A stretch of 64,000 nt of DNA, from assembly GCF_033115175.1 (NCBI RefSeq), contig NC_084850.1, positions 1,735,024 through 1,799,023 on the forward strand. The letters run 5' to 3'. Positions 1-13,688 of the stretch are shown piece after piece. This DNA comes from Lepus europaeus (lineage: Eukaryota; Chordata; Mammalia; Lagomorpha; Leporidae). Numbering within the stretch: position 1 is the stretch's first letter; each line of letters starts with the position of its first letter. The notes beneath the pieces are model-generated. The model searched no databases and was not told the DNA's origin. It was given only the letters and a program-made list of their open reading frames with translations. The translations under genes and the position numbers were made by a program.

Positions 1-2126
<2,126 letters not shown>

Positions 2127-2809
2127 TCAGGTTTGGCCAAAGCACTGGCAAGGGCTGAAGAGAAAGTAGAGCTCCCACACCAGACCTTCCCAGGTTCATG
2201 GAGGGAGGCTTAAGTTCCCCTTCAAGAAACATCCCAATTCACACCATAAGCACTCTCTCCCCTGGTCGGGGGAAGCCATGGTTTTTGACACAATGTGACT
2301 GGTGCTTTGAGAAAACCATTCAGCAGTCCCAAGAGGAGGAAGGATTGATGGGGCAAGGGTGAAGGCAGGGAAGCTGGCCTTGGAGTTGACTTTGGTGTGT
2401 GGCTCCAACCTAGACCAGGACCCTCTGTTCTTCTACCTCCATCCTGGGAAACACTGCCAGCAACAGGGCCTTTCCCCACCATGAAAGCCAGGAGGGGCTT
2501 TCATTCTGCCCATCTTTTCTTGTGATAACGATGATGACATTGGTATTGATTATAATGTCATTTATCACATCATAAAGTCCCTAACCTCTGGCCCTACTAT
2601 GCCTCATTTAAAGCATGTGGTACCAGGACAGGCGAGTATGAGGAAGATATCCTGGTTACATAAGGGAGGCAAATGAACAATTTTCAAGTCTCTGCGATTC
2701 TGCCCAAGCTGGTGCCCCTCCTTTACTTCCTTCTTCTTCCTTTGTCTTCCCCCTGAACAATCCTCTTCTTAGAGACCCAGCTTGAATGGCACCTGTTCCA
2801 GAGGGGTCT

Positions 2810-3590
2810 GGAGTTGGGCTGGGTTCTCTCAAAAGCTATAAGACATTGAAATCCAAACCCCTGAGTTCTGTGACAGATGTCATCAAAGTAAGACAAAGTC
2901 GGCCGGCACTGCGGCTCACTAGGCTAATCCTCCGCCTGCGGTGCTGGCACACCGGGTTCTAGTCCCAGTCGGGGCGCCAGATTCTGTCCCGGTTGCCCCT
3001 CTTCCAGGCCAGCTCTCTGCTGTGGCCTGGGAAGGCAGTGGAGGATGGCCCAAGTGCTTGGGCCCTGCACCCCATGGGAGACCAGGGGTCTCCTAGCTCC
3101 TGCCTTCGGATCGGTGCGGTGCGCCGCGCCGGCCGCAGCGCACCAGCCACAGTGGCCATTGGAGGGTGAACCAACAGAAAAGGAAGACCTTTCTCTCTGT
3201 CTCTCTCTCTCACTGTCCACTCTGCCTGTCAAAAAAATAAAAAAAGTAAGACAAAGTCAAATTCAGTAAAGTGGGTGCTCTTCCAGAGACAGGTGTCCTT
3301 GCAAGAGGAGAGAAATTTGCACACAGACACACAGAGGAAAGACAGCCATGTAAAGAAAAGGTGAGATTGGAGTAATGCAGCCACAAGCAACAGTGACACT
3401 GAGGATTTTCAGGAACAAAAATGAAGAGAAATGCACGTGATGGATTTTCCCTCAGAGGCTTTGGAGGGACCACAGCCCTGTCAACATCTTGGTCTTAGAC
3501 TTGCAGATTCTAGAATTATGAAAGAATAAATACTGCTGCTTTAAGAAACCCAATTTCTGTTACCCTATTATAGCACCAGAAAACAAATAT
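2810..3590 (+). repeat. LTR-like interspersed repeat (MLT1-type or relative), split by a CSINE
   Basis: Both flanks of the CSINE at 2901 belong to one old element. Diagnostic blocks are the ACACAGAC..AAGACAGCCATGTAAAG segment, the GGAGTAATGCAGCCACAAGC segment, the CTTGGTCTTAGACTT segment and the closing GCTTTAAGAAACCCAATTTCTGTTA. The same blocks recur at 6.0, 9.0, 49.0, 52.0 and 63.7 kb. The subfamily name is not certain. Confidence 0.65.
2901..3242 (+). mobile_element. Young CSINE with perfect 16-bp target duplication
   Basis: The element starts GGCCGGCACTGCGGCTCACTAG and has the AGGCTAATCCTCCGCC and GGGTTCTAGTCCC box-B-like blocks. It carries the CTCTGTCTCTCTC pyrimidine tract and ends in CTGTCAAAAAAATAAA. 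It is flanked by identical AAAGTAAGACAAAGTC copies at 2885-2900 and 3243-3258, so it inserted recently into the older LTR-like repeat. Copies of the same GGCTCACTAGGCTAATCC subclass are at 4960, 25832 and 42356. Confidence 0.97.
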
Positions 3591-3611
3591 AAAGAATCTC
3601 AGAGAACCTCA

Positions 3612-3855
3612 TGGAGGAGTGTGCATGTAACCTAGCAGTTAACGTGCTCGTCTAACATGTCAAAGTGCCTGAGTTCAAGTCCTGGCTCCATCTCCTCACT
3701 CCAGCTTACTACCAGTGCAGACCCTGGGAGGCAGTGGTGATGGCTCAAATGAGTGAGCCTGGCCCAGCACTGAACAACGCAGGCACTTGGGGAGTGAACC
3801 AGCAGGTGGGAACACTTTCTATCTGTCTCTTAAATAAAAAAAAATTTAAAGACTG
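3612..3855 (+). mobile_element. Old diverged CSINE
   Basis: A diverged, internally shortened member. It retains the GAGTTCAAGTCCTGGCTCC block, GGGAGTGAACCAGCAG and the TATCTGTCTCTTAAATAAAAAA tail. Confidence 0.75.
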
Positions 3856-3865
3856 AAAGAAAAGA

Positions 3866-3981
3866 TGTCAATGGAAAATGGATATTATGAAAAAAATACA
3901 TAAGTTTCAAATTTGGGGGCACCAAAATAAAATCATCTTCTAATTCCATTTTCCATAAACTTTTTGAAGTTCCCTTGTATT
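3866..3981 (-). mobile_element. Mariner-like MITE fragment
   Basis: The right end is CCATTTTCCATAAACTTTTTG followed by AAGTTCCC, and the interior has GCACCAAAATAAA. It matches the complete copies at 47.3 and 60.4 kb. Family assignment (mariner-type non-autonomous element) rests on the inverted ends seen in those copies. Confidence 0.6.
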
Positions 3982-4359
3982 AATTCTAAGAATCCTTCCA
4001 GCCTGTCCTTCCCAGTAACCTCTCTTCCAACTCCACCACATCCAAAAACCTTCAACCACAGTTAAGTGTAGTCTAATTTAAGGTTCTCAGTTGTTCTCAG
4101 ATCTGTTCTGAACACAGATCTGGATGTTTTCTGAATCCAGAGGCCCAGAAACACTGATCAGCAAACGTCCAATGTGGCCCCAGTCATCTGTGGGAATGCA
4201 AGTGATAGAAGAGGGGAGCCTGGGGGAGGGGATGCCTTCTATTCACTGCCCTTAGTCGCATTTCCCTAAATTACCAGTAGATGGCAATATTGGTCTCTCC
4301 TTGCATTTGAAGAATGGCCTGCAACAAAGCAAGCCTTTAACCAGGAAGGCCCCACGATA

Positions 4360-4560
4360 CCAGTGCCCAGGACTGTGCCAAGTACCTTCTATGCATTACC
4401 CCACTTAGTATTCAGGACAGCCTTGCAAAGTGGTTGTTACTGTTCACCCTACTTTACACAGAAAGACAAAGAGACTGCTCAAGATCACACAGCCAGTATA
4501 GGGCAAAGCCAGGGTTTTGTCTGATGTCAGAAGCTATGGTCTTAGTCATGGCTCCCCAGC
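4360..4560 (-). repeat. MIR SINE
   Basis: It carries the reverse-complement MIR core: ACTTTACACAGAAAGAC, then AAGATCACACAGCCAGTA and AGCCAGGGTTTTG. It is ancient and diverged. Confidence 0.7.
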
Positions 4561-4959
4561 TACCATAAAGCCAGGGCCTGGCCAAGGACCAGGTCCCAGG
4601 AGGCCCTTCCCTGGTCTTATGAGGCAGAAAACTAAGGACAAGGGGTGCTCACGCAGTGCCAGTTTTTGCAAGAGGGTACCTCAATTTGCAGGGTGTGTGG
4701 GAGCTAGTTAGGAGGAGCTACCCTTTGGGCTATAGTGAAAACAGATAAGGCATAACCAGGACTGGGGAGGGACAGAGCTATGATATTCTCCTCTCCCACT
4801 CTGCCACAAAGCAGCCTTTCCTGGAGGAGCTAGAGGCTGGGTTGAATTACTCACACAGCTTCTCACACAGCCAGGGAGACAGGAGATGAGTGGGGAGGTA
4901 CTGATGGTGGCTACCTGGCCCAGTACAACACCTGATGGCTCATAGAAAAACGCCCCTCA

Positions 4960-5243
4960 TGGCCAGCACCACAGCTCACTAGGCTAATCCTCCGCCTGTG
5001 GCACCGGCACCCCGGGTTCTAGTCCCGGTTGGGGCACCAGATTCTGTCCCAGTTGCTCCTCTTCCAGTCCAGCTCTCTGCTGTGGCCCGGGCCTGCACCT
5101 GCATGGGAGACCAGGAGGAAGCACCTGGCTCCTGGCTTCGGATCGGCGCAGTGCTGGCTGTAGCGGCCATTTGGGGGTGAACCAATGGAAGGAAGACCTT
5201 TCTCTCTGTCTCTCTCTCTCTCTGTCTAACTCTGCCTGTCAAA
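4960..5243 (+). mobile_element. Young CSINE with expanded GAAA tail
   Basis: Same subclass as the 2901 copy, with a short internal deletion in the middle. Target duplication AGAAAAACGCCCCTCA (4944-4959) pairs with AGAAAAACGCTCCTCA (5348-5363), 15/16. The A-tail has become the microsatellite that follows. Confidence 0.95.
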
Positions 5244-5245
5244 AA

Positions 5246-5343
<98 letters not shown>

Positions 5344-5347
5344 AAAA
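5244..5347 (+). repeat. (GAAA)n microsatellite in a SINE tail
   Basis: About 100 bp of nearly pure GAAA units between the SINE body and its 3' target duplication, so it grew from the SINE poly(A) tail. Confidence 0.97.
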
Positions 5348-6375
5348 AGAAAAACGCTCCTCAGGACCAGGGTTAGCCAGAAACTCACCTAGAAGCTACC
5401 TGGGTGGATTCCAAATATTTTGTGACTGCAGAATCTGAAGGAGTAAAAACTATCTAAAGCATCAAATTCAGCCTCTTACTAGGAACGTGGATCCCTGTCT
5501 CCAGCTTTCCTGACTATCCCCTGTTGTACACTTCTGGAATGGCAGGGCTCATGAGATTCCAGTGTCTATAATATTCCATAAGCTGGCCCTACTTCCATTT
5601 CTTAGGGCGAAATAGGCAAGATAATTTTGCTTCCTCTCCTCCTAGCAGCTCTTTAAAGATCCCAAGATGGTAGCCATGGCCCTCATGTTTGTTCTTTTCC
5701 AGGTGGAGTACCCTAGGCCGTTCATCTCTTCCCCAATCCCCAAATTTTGGAGTGCCTTGCTAACATAGGTTTTGTTTACTTTTCCCTTCTCTCTCACTGC
5801 TGCTGGTGGTTCTAACCAATTACAGGCCATTTACAACTGCTCTTTCAAGTGCCCAGAGCCATGTATCTACAGACTATGGCTCTACAGGCAAGCCTCTCAT
5901 GGCCTGAGCCAAACACCACATCATCCCAAGTCCCCAGTTCTCTGCCTTCCTGGCCACTCAATTGCTCTAGGCTGTCATTTTCAAGTCTCTGCCTTGCTCA
6001 GCTCCTGCTATGGGTTGAATTGTGTCTTCTCCACCCCTTACCTAAATAGTTTGTTGAACTTTTAACCCCTAGTACCAGAGAGTGAGCGTGTTTGGAGGCA
6101 GGTTGCTTGCCAGAGGTGATCAAGTTCAAGTGAGGTCATTAAGGTGGGCCCTAAGCCAGTGTGACTGGCGTCATCATCACACACAGGGGACATGAGGGCT
6201 GGGAGACACACGTACAGGGAAGCCAATGTGCACAGATCCCTAGAGAAGATGGTGGCCGCCCTGGAACACATTCTTCCCTCATTTCCCACATGAGGAACTT
6301 TGGCCTCAGGCCTCTGGCCTCCAAAAGAGGCAGAAAATAACATTTGTGTTTTTTTGAATCATCCAATTTGTGGTA

Positions 6376-7091
6376 TAGTCATTCCTCAAAATCTATAGGA
6401 TATTGGTTCCAAGACACCTCCCTCCTCCCCAATGGATATCAACATCTTTGCATGCTCAAGTCCCTTATATTGAATGCTATAGCATTTGCATAGTATCCAC
6501 ACACATCCTCCCATGTTCTCTAAGTCATTGCCAGATGACTTATAATACCTAATACAATACAAATGCTATTGGGGCTGGCACTGTGGCATAGCAGGTTAAG
6601 CCTCTGCCTGCAGCATTGGCATCCCATATGGGCACCGGTTCATGTCCCAGCTGCTCCTCTTCTGACCCAGATCCATGCTAGTGGCCTGGGAAAGCAGAGG
6701 AAGATGGCTAAAGTGCTTGGGCCCCTGCACCCACATAGGAGACCCGTAAGAAGCTCCTGGCTCCTGGCTTCACATCAGCTCAGCTCCAGCCATTCTGGCC
6801 ATTTGTGGAATGAACCAGCGTATGGAAGATCTCTCTCTGTCTCTGTCTCTGTTACAGACTCTCTCTCTCCCTCTCTTGCTCTCTGTAATTTTACTTCTCA
6901 AGTAAATAAAAAAATCTTAAAAAAAATACAAACACTATGTAAATAGCTATTACACTGTCCCGTCTAGGGGATTATGACAAGAAAAAAAGTTTGTGAATGT
7001 TCAGTACAGATGCAATTTTTCCCCAATATTTTTGATCCACAGTTGAGTGAATCTGCAGATATGGGAACCTATAGATACAGAGGGCTGAATG
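6376..7091 (+). mobile_element. Tigger-type (MER2-like) DNA transposon remnant, split by a CSINE
   Basis: Recognisable blocks are GATATTGGTTCCAAGACACC, GCTCAAGTCCCTTATAT, ACTTATAATACCTAATACAA, ATTATGACAAGAAAAAAAGT and the closing CAGAGGGCTGAATGTA. It is bounded by TA. No transposase reading frame survives. Confidence 0.75.
6574..6926 (+). mobile_element. CSINE inserted in the Tigger
   Basis: Starts GGGGCTGGCACTGTGGCATA, has CATCCCATATGGGCACCGG and a CTCTCTCTC tract, and ends in AAATAAAAAAATCTTAAAAA. Target duplication AATACAAATGCTAT / AATACAAACACTAT flanks it (12/14). Confidence 0.93.
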
Positions 7092-7294
7092 TACTTTGTT
7101 ATGGCAGCCACCTTGCTGTGACAGCCAGATGATGTGTATTAAATAGTCACAGGAATTTTCTGGAATAAATGTTAAATGCCTCTTAAATACAAAATAAAGC
7201 ATAACATAATTCTCCTACATTATCACTTCAAAAGTATTTGAAACCATTTGTGGCATTTTTTTCAAAAGATAAACAAGGTGCAATGAAAGATATA

Positions 7295-7660
7295 CACTGT
7301 GTCTCTGAAAATGTATATGCTGAAATACTAATCCCTAGAGCCTCAGAATGTTACTGAATTTGGAGATAGGGCTTTTAAAGAGGTGATTTAGTTAAAATAG
7401 GGTCCTTAATCCAATGTGACTGATGTCCTTATGAGAAGAGAAGATCAATGCACAGACACACTCTCAGGGAAGACTCTGTGAGGACACAAGGACAGGAGGC
7501 CATCTACAAACCAAGGAGAGTCCTCAGGAGAAGCCAATTCCACCCACACCATCATCTCGGACTTCCAGCCTCCAGAACTGGGAGTCAGTGCATTGCTCTT
7601 GTTGATGCCTTGCCCCCATATTGCAACCATCACCAAGTCCCCTAGATATTGTCTTGTAAG
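7295..7660 (+). repeat. LTR-like repeat (MLT1-type or relative)
   Basis: Typical order of blocks: GAATTTGGAGATAGGGCTTTTAAAG, TCCAATGTGACTGATGTCCTTATG, GAAGACTCTGTGAGGACACA, then CTTCCAGCCTCCAGAACTGGGAG. Confidence 0.65.
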
Positions 7661-8250
7661 GAGCTCTCAAATCTTCCTCTCCACATCTTCAGAGGTTCTT
7701 ATAGATAAAAGTTCCCATGGAGAGAGTCAGAGAAACAGAGGATCAAGAGGATGGGGTGACAGGTCTACAGACGGTTGTGGAACTCAAACTAGGGAGAAGA
7801 GTTAGAGGTTGCAATGACATTAGGAGAGTCAGGACAGCCCCTGGAGTTCAGGAAATGACCTCTAGGGGAAGGTACTCTGCCCTTCTGGCCTCACTGGTTT
7901 TCCAATAGTGTCACAGAAGTGTAGCTCTCAGCAGTCACAGGTTTAGGCAAAGCTCTCAATGCAGGCAGGTGCTTTAAACATCATCAACAAGGGCTATAAT
8001 ACTGTCTGCCAGACTTAGCATCATTCAGCACCGATTACAAGGAAGTATTGATTGCTTTTCATCCCACAGAAAAGAGAGCATCATTATCTTCCTGGATACC
8101 CTGGGGTTGGAAATCAGGGTGAAATTAGGGTCCTGCCTAGAGTGAGATCAGCTGTGCTCAGCCTGCCCCTGGCCTGTCACCTCACTGTCAGACTCTCCCC
8201 AGTTGGCAGGCCATGCTAACAGCTTACAGACCAGAGCCAGGTGACAATAC

Positions 8251-8358
8251 CCACCTAGGCTCCTGGCTCCCCACAGGCTGGTCACACTCAGCGTGCTCTC
8301 GATCCAAATCACTCGAGACACTTTGGTCCTGCCTTCATCCACATGGTAAAGAAGGCAG
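8251..8358 (-). CDS. ZNF185: ZNF185 coding exon 11, donor ambiguous
   Basis: The acceptor is GTGCAG just upstream of CTGCCTTC. The reading frame gives DEGRTKVSRVIWIESTL, matching human ZNF185 GGRTKASRAIWIECLPS. The expected donor CTAG/GTGGGT ends the exon at 8255 (104 bp). That length leaves one spare base instead of two, so coding exon 12 would be read in the wrong frame and meet a stop. Compared with the human protein the exon appears one base short near CAGCCTGTGGGG. A second GT four bases downstream (GG/GTATTG, exon end 8251, 108 bp) restores the frame. Skipping the exon also keeps frame. Which form is used cannot be told from sequence; a sequencing error is possible. Confidence 0.85.
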
Positions 8359-8942
<584 letters not shown>

Positions 8943-9041
8943 TCAGTGGCGACTAACTGCCCCAGCACTTCAAGGCCAGGTCAGGAAGGTGACCCAGGCT
9001 GGGGAATCAGAAACTGCAGCTCAGGATAAGCACAGCATACT

Positions 9042-9968
9042 GGGTTGAATGGAGTCCCCCCAAAGTTAATGTCCCCAGGGAATCTGTGACAGTGATCTTA
9101 TTTAGAAATATAGCAGTGCCTCTTATTTGTGGTTTGGCTTTCTGTGGTTTCAGTTACCTGTGGTCAACCATGGTCCAAAAATATTAAACGGAAAATTCCA
9201 GGAATAAACAATTCCTAAGTTTTAAATTATAAGCCATTTTGAGGTGCATGATGAAATCTTTTGCCTCCTCACTCTCTTCCACCTGAGCCATGAATCATCC
9301 CTCTGTCCAGAGTGTCCACACTGTATGTTCTGACTACCTCTTATACACTGAGTAGCCTGTCCTAGTGATCAGATCAATTGTCACAGTTATCACAGTGCTT
9401 CTGTTCAAGTCATCCTTATTTTACCTAATAATGACCCAAAGTGCAGCAGTTGTGATGTAAAGGAGGTACCAGAACACAAAATAGTACCAGAGTCAATGTA
9501 GATAGCATGAAACCCTATATATACACACATCATCCATGATTACACTGGGAGTCTTGGAATGTATCCCCTGAGGACAAGGGGAGATTACTGTAGGGTCTTT
9601 GCACATGTAATTAAAGTAAGTTGACATCCTACTGAATTAAGGTGGGTCCTAAATCCCATGGCTAGCGTCATTCTAAGAAGAAGGAATCTGGACAGAGACA
9701 CACAGTGAAAAGAAGTCCATGTAAAGACAAAGGCACAGATGCAATAATGCAGGTACAAGCCAAGGAATTCCAAAGGCTGCCAGCATTGATCAGAAGCTAG
9801 GAGAGAGGCATGGGACAGTTTCTCCATTGGGAGCTCCAGAAGGAACCAACCCTGTCAACACCTTGATCTCAGACTTCTGCTCTCCAGAACTTGGAGAACA
9901 TCCATTTCTGGTATTTGAGCCACCTACTTTGCGTTACCTTGTTACAGCAGCCACAGGAACCTAACACA
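9042..9968 (+). repeat. LTR-like repeat (MLT1-type or relative), split by a Tigger
   Basis: The left arm is GGGTTGAATGGAGTCCCCCC to GATCTTATTTAGAAATA. The right arm starts GGGTCTTTGCACATGTAATT and runs to TGTTACAGCAGCCACAGG. The arms are contiguous once the Tigger is removed. Confidence 0.7.
9110..9592 (+). mobile_element. Tigger DNA transposon remnant
   Basis: It has the terminal CAGTG..CTCTTATTTGTGG and a roughly complementary 3' end GGGGAGATTACTGTA. Interior blocks CAACCATGGTCC, ATTCCAGGAATAAACAATTC and TTATTTTACCTAATAATGAC are typical of Tigger. The last carries the remnant of the transposase start. No open transposase frame is left. Confidence 0.75.
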
Positions 9969-10079
9969 GCCAGTAAGAACACACCATGCTTTGTCTCTTC
10001 CTTTGTTTTGCCACCAGCCCTCGGTCACTGTATTCCAGTCAGCCTTTCTGGTCTTCCATTGAGCTAGTCCCACCTCCAG

Positions 10080-10380
10080 ACCTTTCCATTGGCTGGGCCT
10101 TCTGCCTGGAACATTTGGTTCTTCCTTGATTTTCAGACCTCAGCTTGTTATGCCACTTCATCATGGAGAACTTCTCTGTCCACCCCAACGAATGGTCCCT
10201 AAATTCAACTCTCTAGAAGTTGCCTCTGTGCTCTTTCCCCAATATTTTCCTCAACTAATGACATCCCTTCCTCACTTGGCTGGGGTGTCCTGACATCCTG
10301 ATCATTCCCTTTTGAACTCTGTTCATCATTTAGGACCCATCTATAATGTCACAATCAACTCCCAAAGGAATTTGTCATCA
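10080..10380 (+). repeat. L2 LINE 3' region
   Basis: Typical L2 pattern: CTTCTGCCTGGAACATTTGG, CCACTTCATCATGGAGAACTT, CTCTGTCCACCCC and CTCTGTGCTC. Diverged. Confidence 0.6.
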
Positions 10381-10779
10381 TGGCCCTGGTCCTGATCCTA
10401 GGTGAGAGCAGAGAGGAGGTAAGAGGCAGGAGGATACTTGCTGGGGCCAAGGAGACTAACCCTGGATTCTTCCCAGCTGATAAAAGGAAAGAGAACTCCC
10501 AAGACAAGTCTCTGGAACAGCCTGTCCCTGGCAGGACAGAAGGAGGGGTAGAGAAACAACTCTTTCGTGTCTCAGGAGCTGCTGCTGTTTCACAGTCTTG
10601 TTAGCACTTGACAAATAGAAGCATTGGGCTACATGCCACCAGAGGCACCCACGTGCTCACCTGGCCTGCAGACAGCAGCTCCACCCTCCCCTCCCCTCTC
10701 ATACAGTGCCCACGTTATCCCCTTGTTGATGAGAGGCCTTCTTCCTTGCCAGCAACAGACTTCCCTTGATGACACTTAC

Positions 10780-10818
10780 CTCTTCGCAATAAATGGGGCC
10801 TGTGTCTCCTGGGTAGGA
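10780..10818 (-). CDS. ZNF185: ZNF185 coding exon 9 (39 bp)
   Basis: Acceptor TTTCCAGCAG, donor AG/GTAAGT. Encodes PTQETQAPFIAK, identical to the human segment. Symmetric phase-2 micro-exon. Confidence 0.96.
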
Positions 10819-11118
10819 CTGCTGGAAAGGAAGCAGAATGGTGACATATTGGGCAGAGCCTGTAAACAAATGGCATCCTGACTGTGGTGCCCAGAAAGTA
10901 CCAGGCCTCTCTTCCATCCCTAGTACCTTGCCTGCCCTAGTGGCAGTAGTGAGACCTCTATTTTCTAAAAGGTGTATGTGAGACTCCAAGAAGGTCTGGC
11001 TAGGAAGGCCATTGGGAGTGGTCTTTCAACCCATGTTTTCACCAGCCAGAAGAAGGCTGGAGTCCTGAGGAGAGGGCAACTATCCCAGAACATGCCAAGC
11101 CCCCTGCCATATACCTTA

Positions 11119-11923
<805 letters not shown>

Positions 11924-12010
11924 CTCCGCTTCTGCTCATCTGAAGAGAAAGGTGCCTCCTCTTCCTCGGCAGCCCCTGATGTTGAGCTGCGCCTAACATT
12001 GTAGGGTGCC
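11924..12010 (-). CDS. ZNF185: ZNF185 coding exon 7 (87 bp)
   Basis: Encodes APYNVRRSSTSGAAEEEEAP then FSSDEQKRR, against human APYNIRRSSTSGTTEEEEVP. It follows exon 6 directly, as in the human protein. Donor AG/GTAAGA. The acceptor is preceded by an uninterrupted run of eleven C on the minus strand. The serine-rich RRSSTSG and acidic EEEE cluster would be plausible phosphorylation-region features, but this is inference. Confidence 0.97.
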
Positions 12011-12778
12011 CTGGGGGGGGGGGTGAGGCAGTTCTGACTCATCTTCCCCACCTCCCTATGGTTCCTGTCCCAGGTTGCCTCCTCAGCAGCTTGACTTCCC
12101 AACTTTTCCACCAGCACCATACACTGGTGTTGCTCCATTGAGAGCCAGCTCTCTCCTCTCTCCCTGTTGCAATCCCACTGCCCCAGAAGTGCCAGCTGCT
12201 CCAGGTCATAGATGATGCAGGACAAACAATACGAAGGTGTGGCACACTTGGGACCCGCAGGTACATCTCATGTTTGTGTATAAAGTCCCCCCTCCCTGGG
12301 AATGTAGTAGGAGGGGCTTTGAGAAGGACCCCAAGAGGTGCTCCATGGGCAACCTTAAAGGTTTCTTATCTAAGAAGCAGCTCAGATTTAGGCACAAACT
12401 GCCATCCTGCCAGGCTACCAGGGCCCACAGCATGCAGAGAGCCTGAGGCCAAGAGGGCTACAAGGGTAGGCCTTTGAAACAGACAGAGGCACTACCCTGT
12501 GGCCACGACTCACTGACCTTTCCTCCAGGCCTGTGGGGCTGCTTCTACAAACTCCTTGCAGTCCCTCAGATCAGAAGGGTAATGTGCATGGCCACTCAAT
12601 TTTCTGGGACTTGTCATGCTCTGGTGGACTTCAGGCTACAGCTGCAACTGATAGGGATGTCAGGCCAGTGCTCTTGGCCTGTGCTGGAACATGAGTGGCC
12701 AGCTGCTCGCAGTGGGCTCAGTTTTGGACTTGTTCCTTGAAGGAAGGAATGGAACTGGGGCCTCAGTGGCATACTCAC

Positions 12779-12868
12779 AGCTTCTTGTAATCCTCGGTGG
12801 TCATCTTATAGCCAGAGGAAGGAGTGCGGGCAGAGCCAGTGGTAGCTGCTCTCACCAAACCGGCAGCA
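12779..12868 (-). CDS. ZNF185: ZNF185 coding exon 6 (90 bp)
   Basis: Acceptor GCCTCTGCAG, donor CT/GTGAG. Encodes AAGLVRAATTGSARTPSSGY then KMTTEDYKKL, against human [20 protein letters not shown] then KMTTEDYKKL. Phase 2 on both sides. Confidence 0.97.
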
Positions 12869-13593
<725 letters not shown>

Positions 13594-13649
13594 TCAGGGG
13601 GTGGTCCTGGTGGACATGGAGAGGCAGACAGGGTCCTGTGGTCACTTAC

Positions 13650-13688
13650 CGGATGATATAGCCAGTAGGCGCCCTTGTGTTTGGAAGC
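13650..13688 (-). CDS. ZNF185: ZNF185 coding exon 4 (39 bp)
   Basis: Acceptor CCTTGGCAG, donor CG/GTAAGT. Encodes LPNTRAPTGYII, against human PPSTRAPTGYII. Symmetric phase-2 micro-exon. Confidence 0.96.

Larger units (their letters stand above)
6007..7130 (+). repeat. LTR-like repeat (MLT1-type or relative), host of a nested Tigger
   Basis: The left part runs from CTATGGGTTGAATTGTG to CCAATTTGTGGTA (6007-6375) and the right part resumes at 7094 with CTTTGTTATGGCAGCC. The two join seamlessly once the Tigger at 6376-7091 and its TA duplication are removed. Confidence 0.7.
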
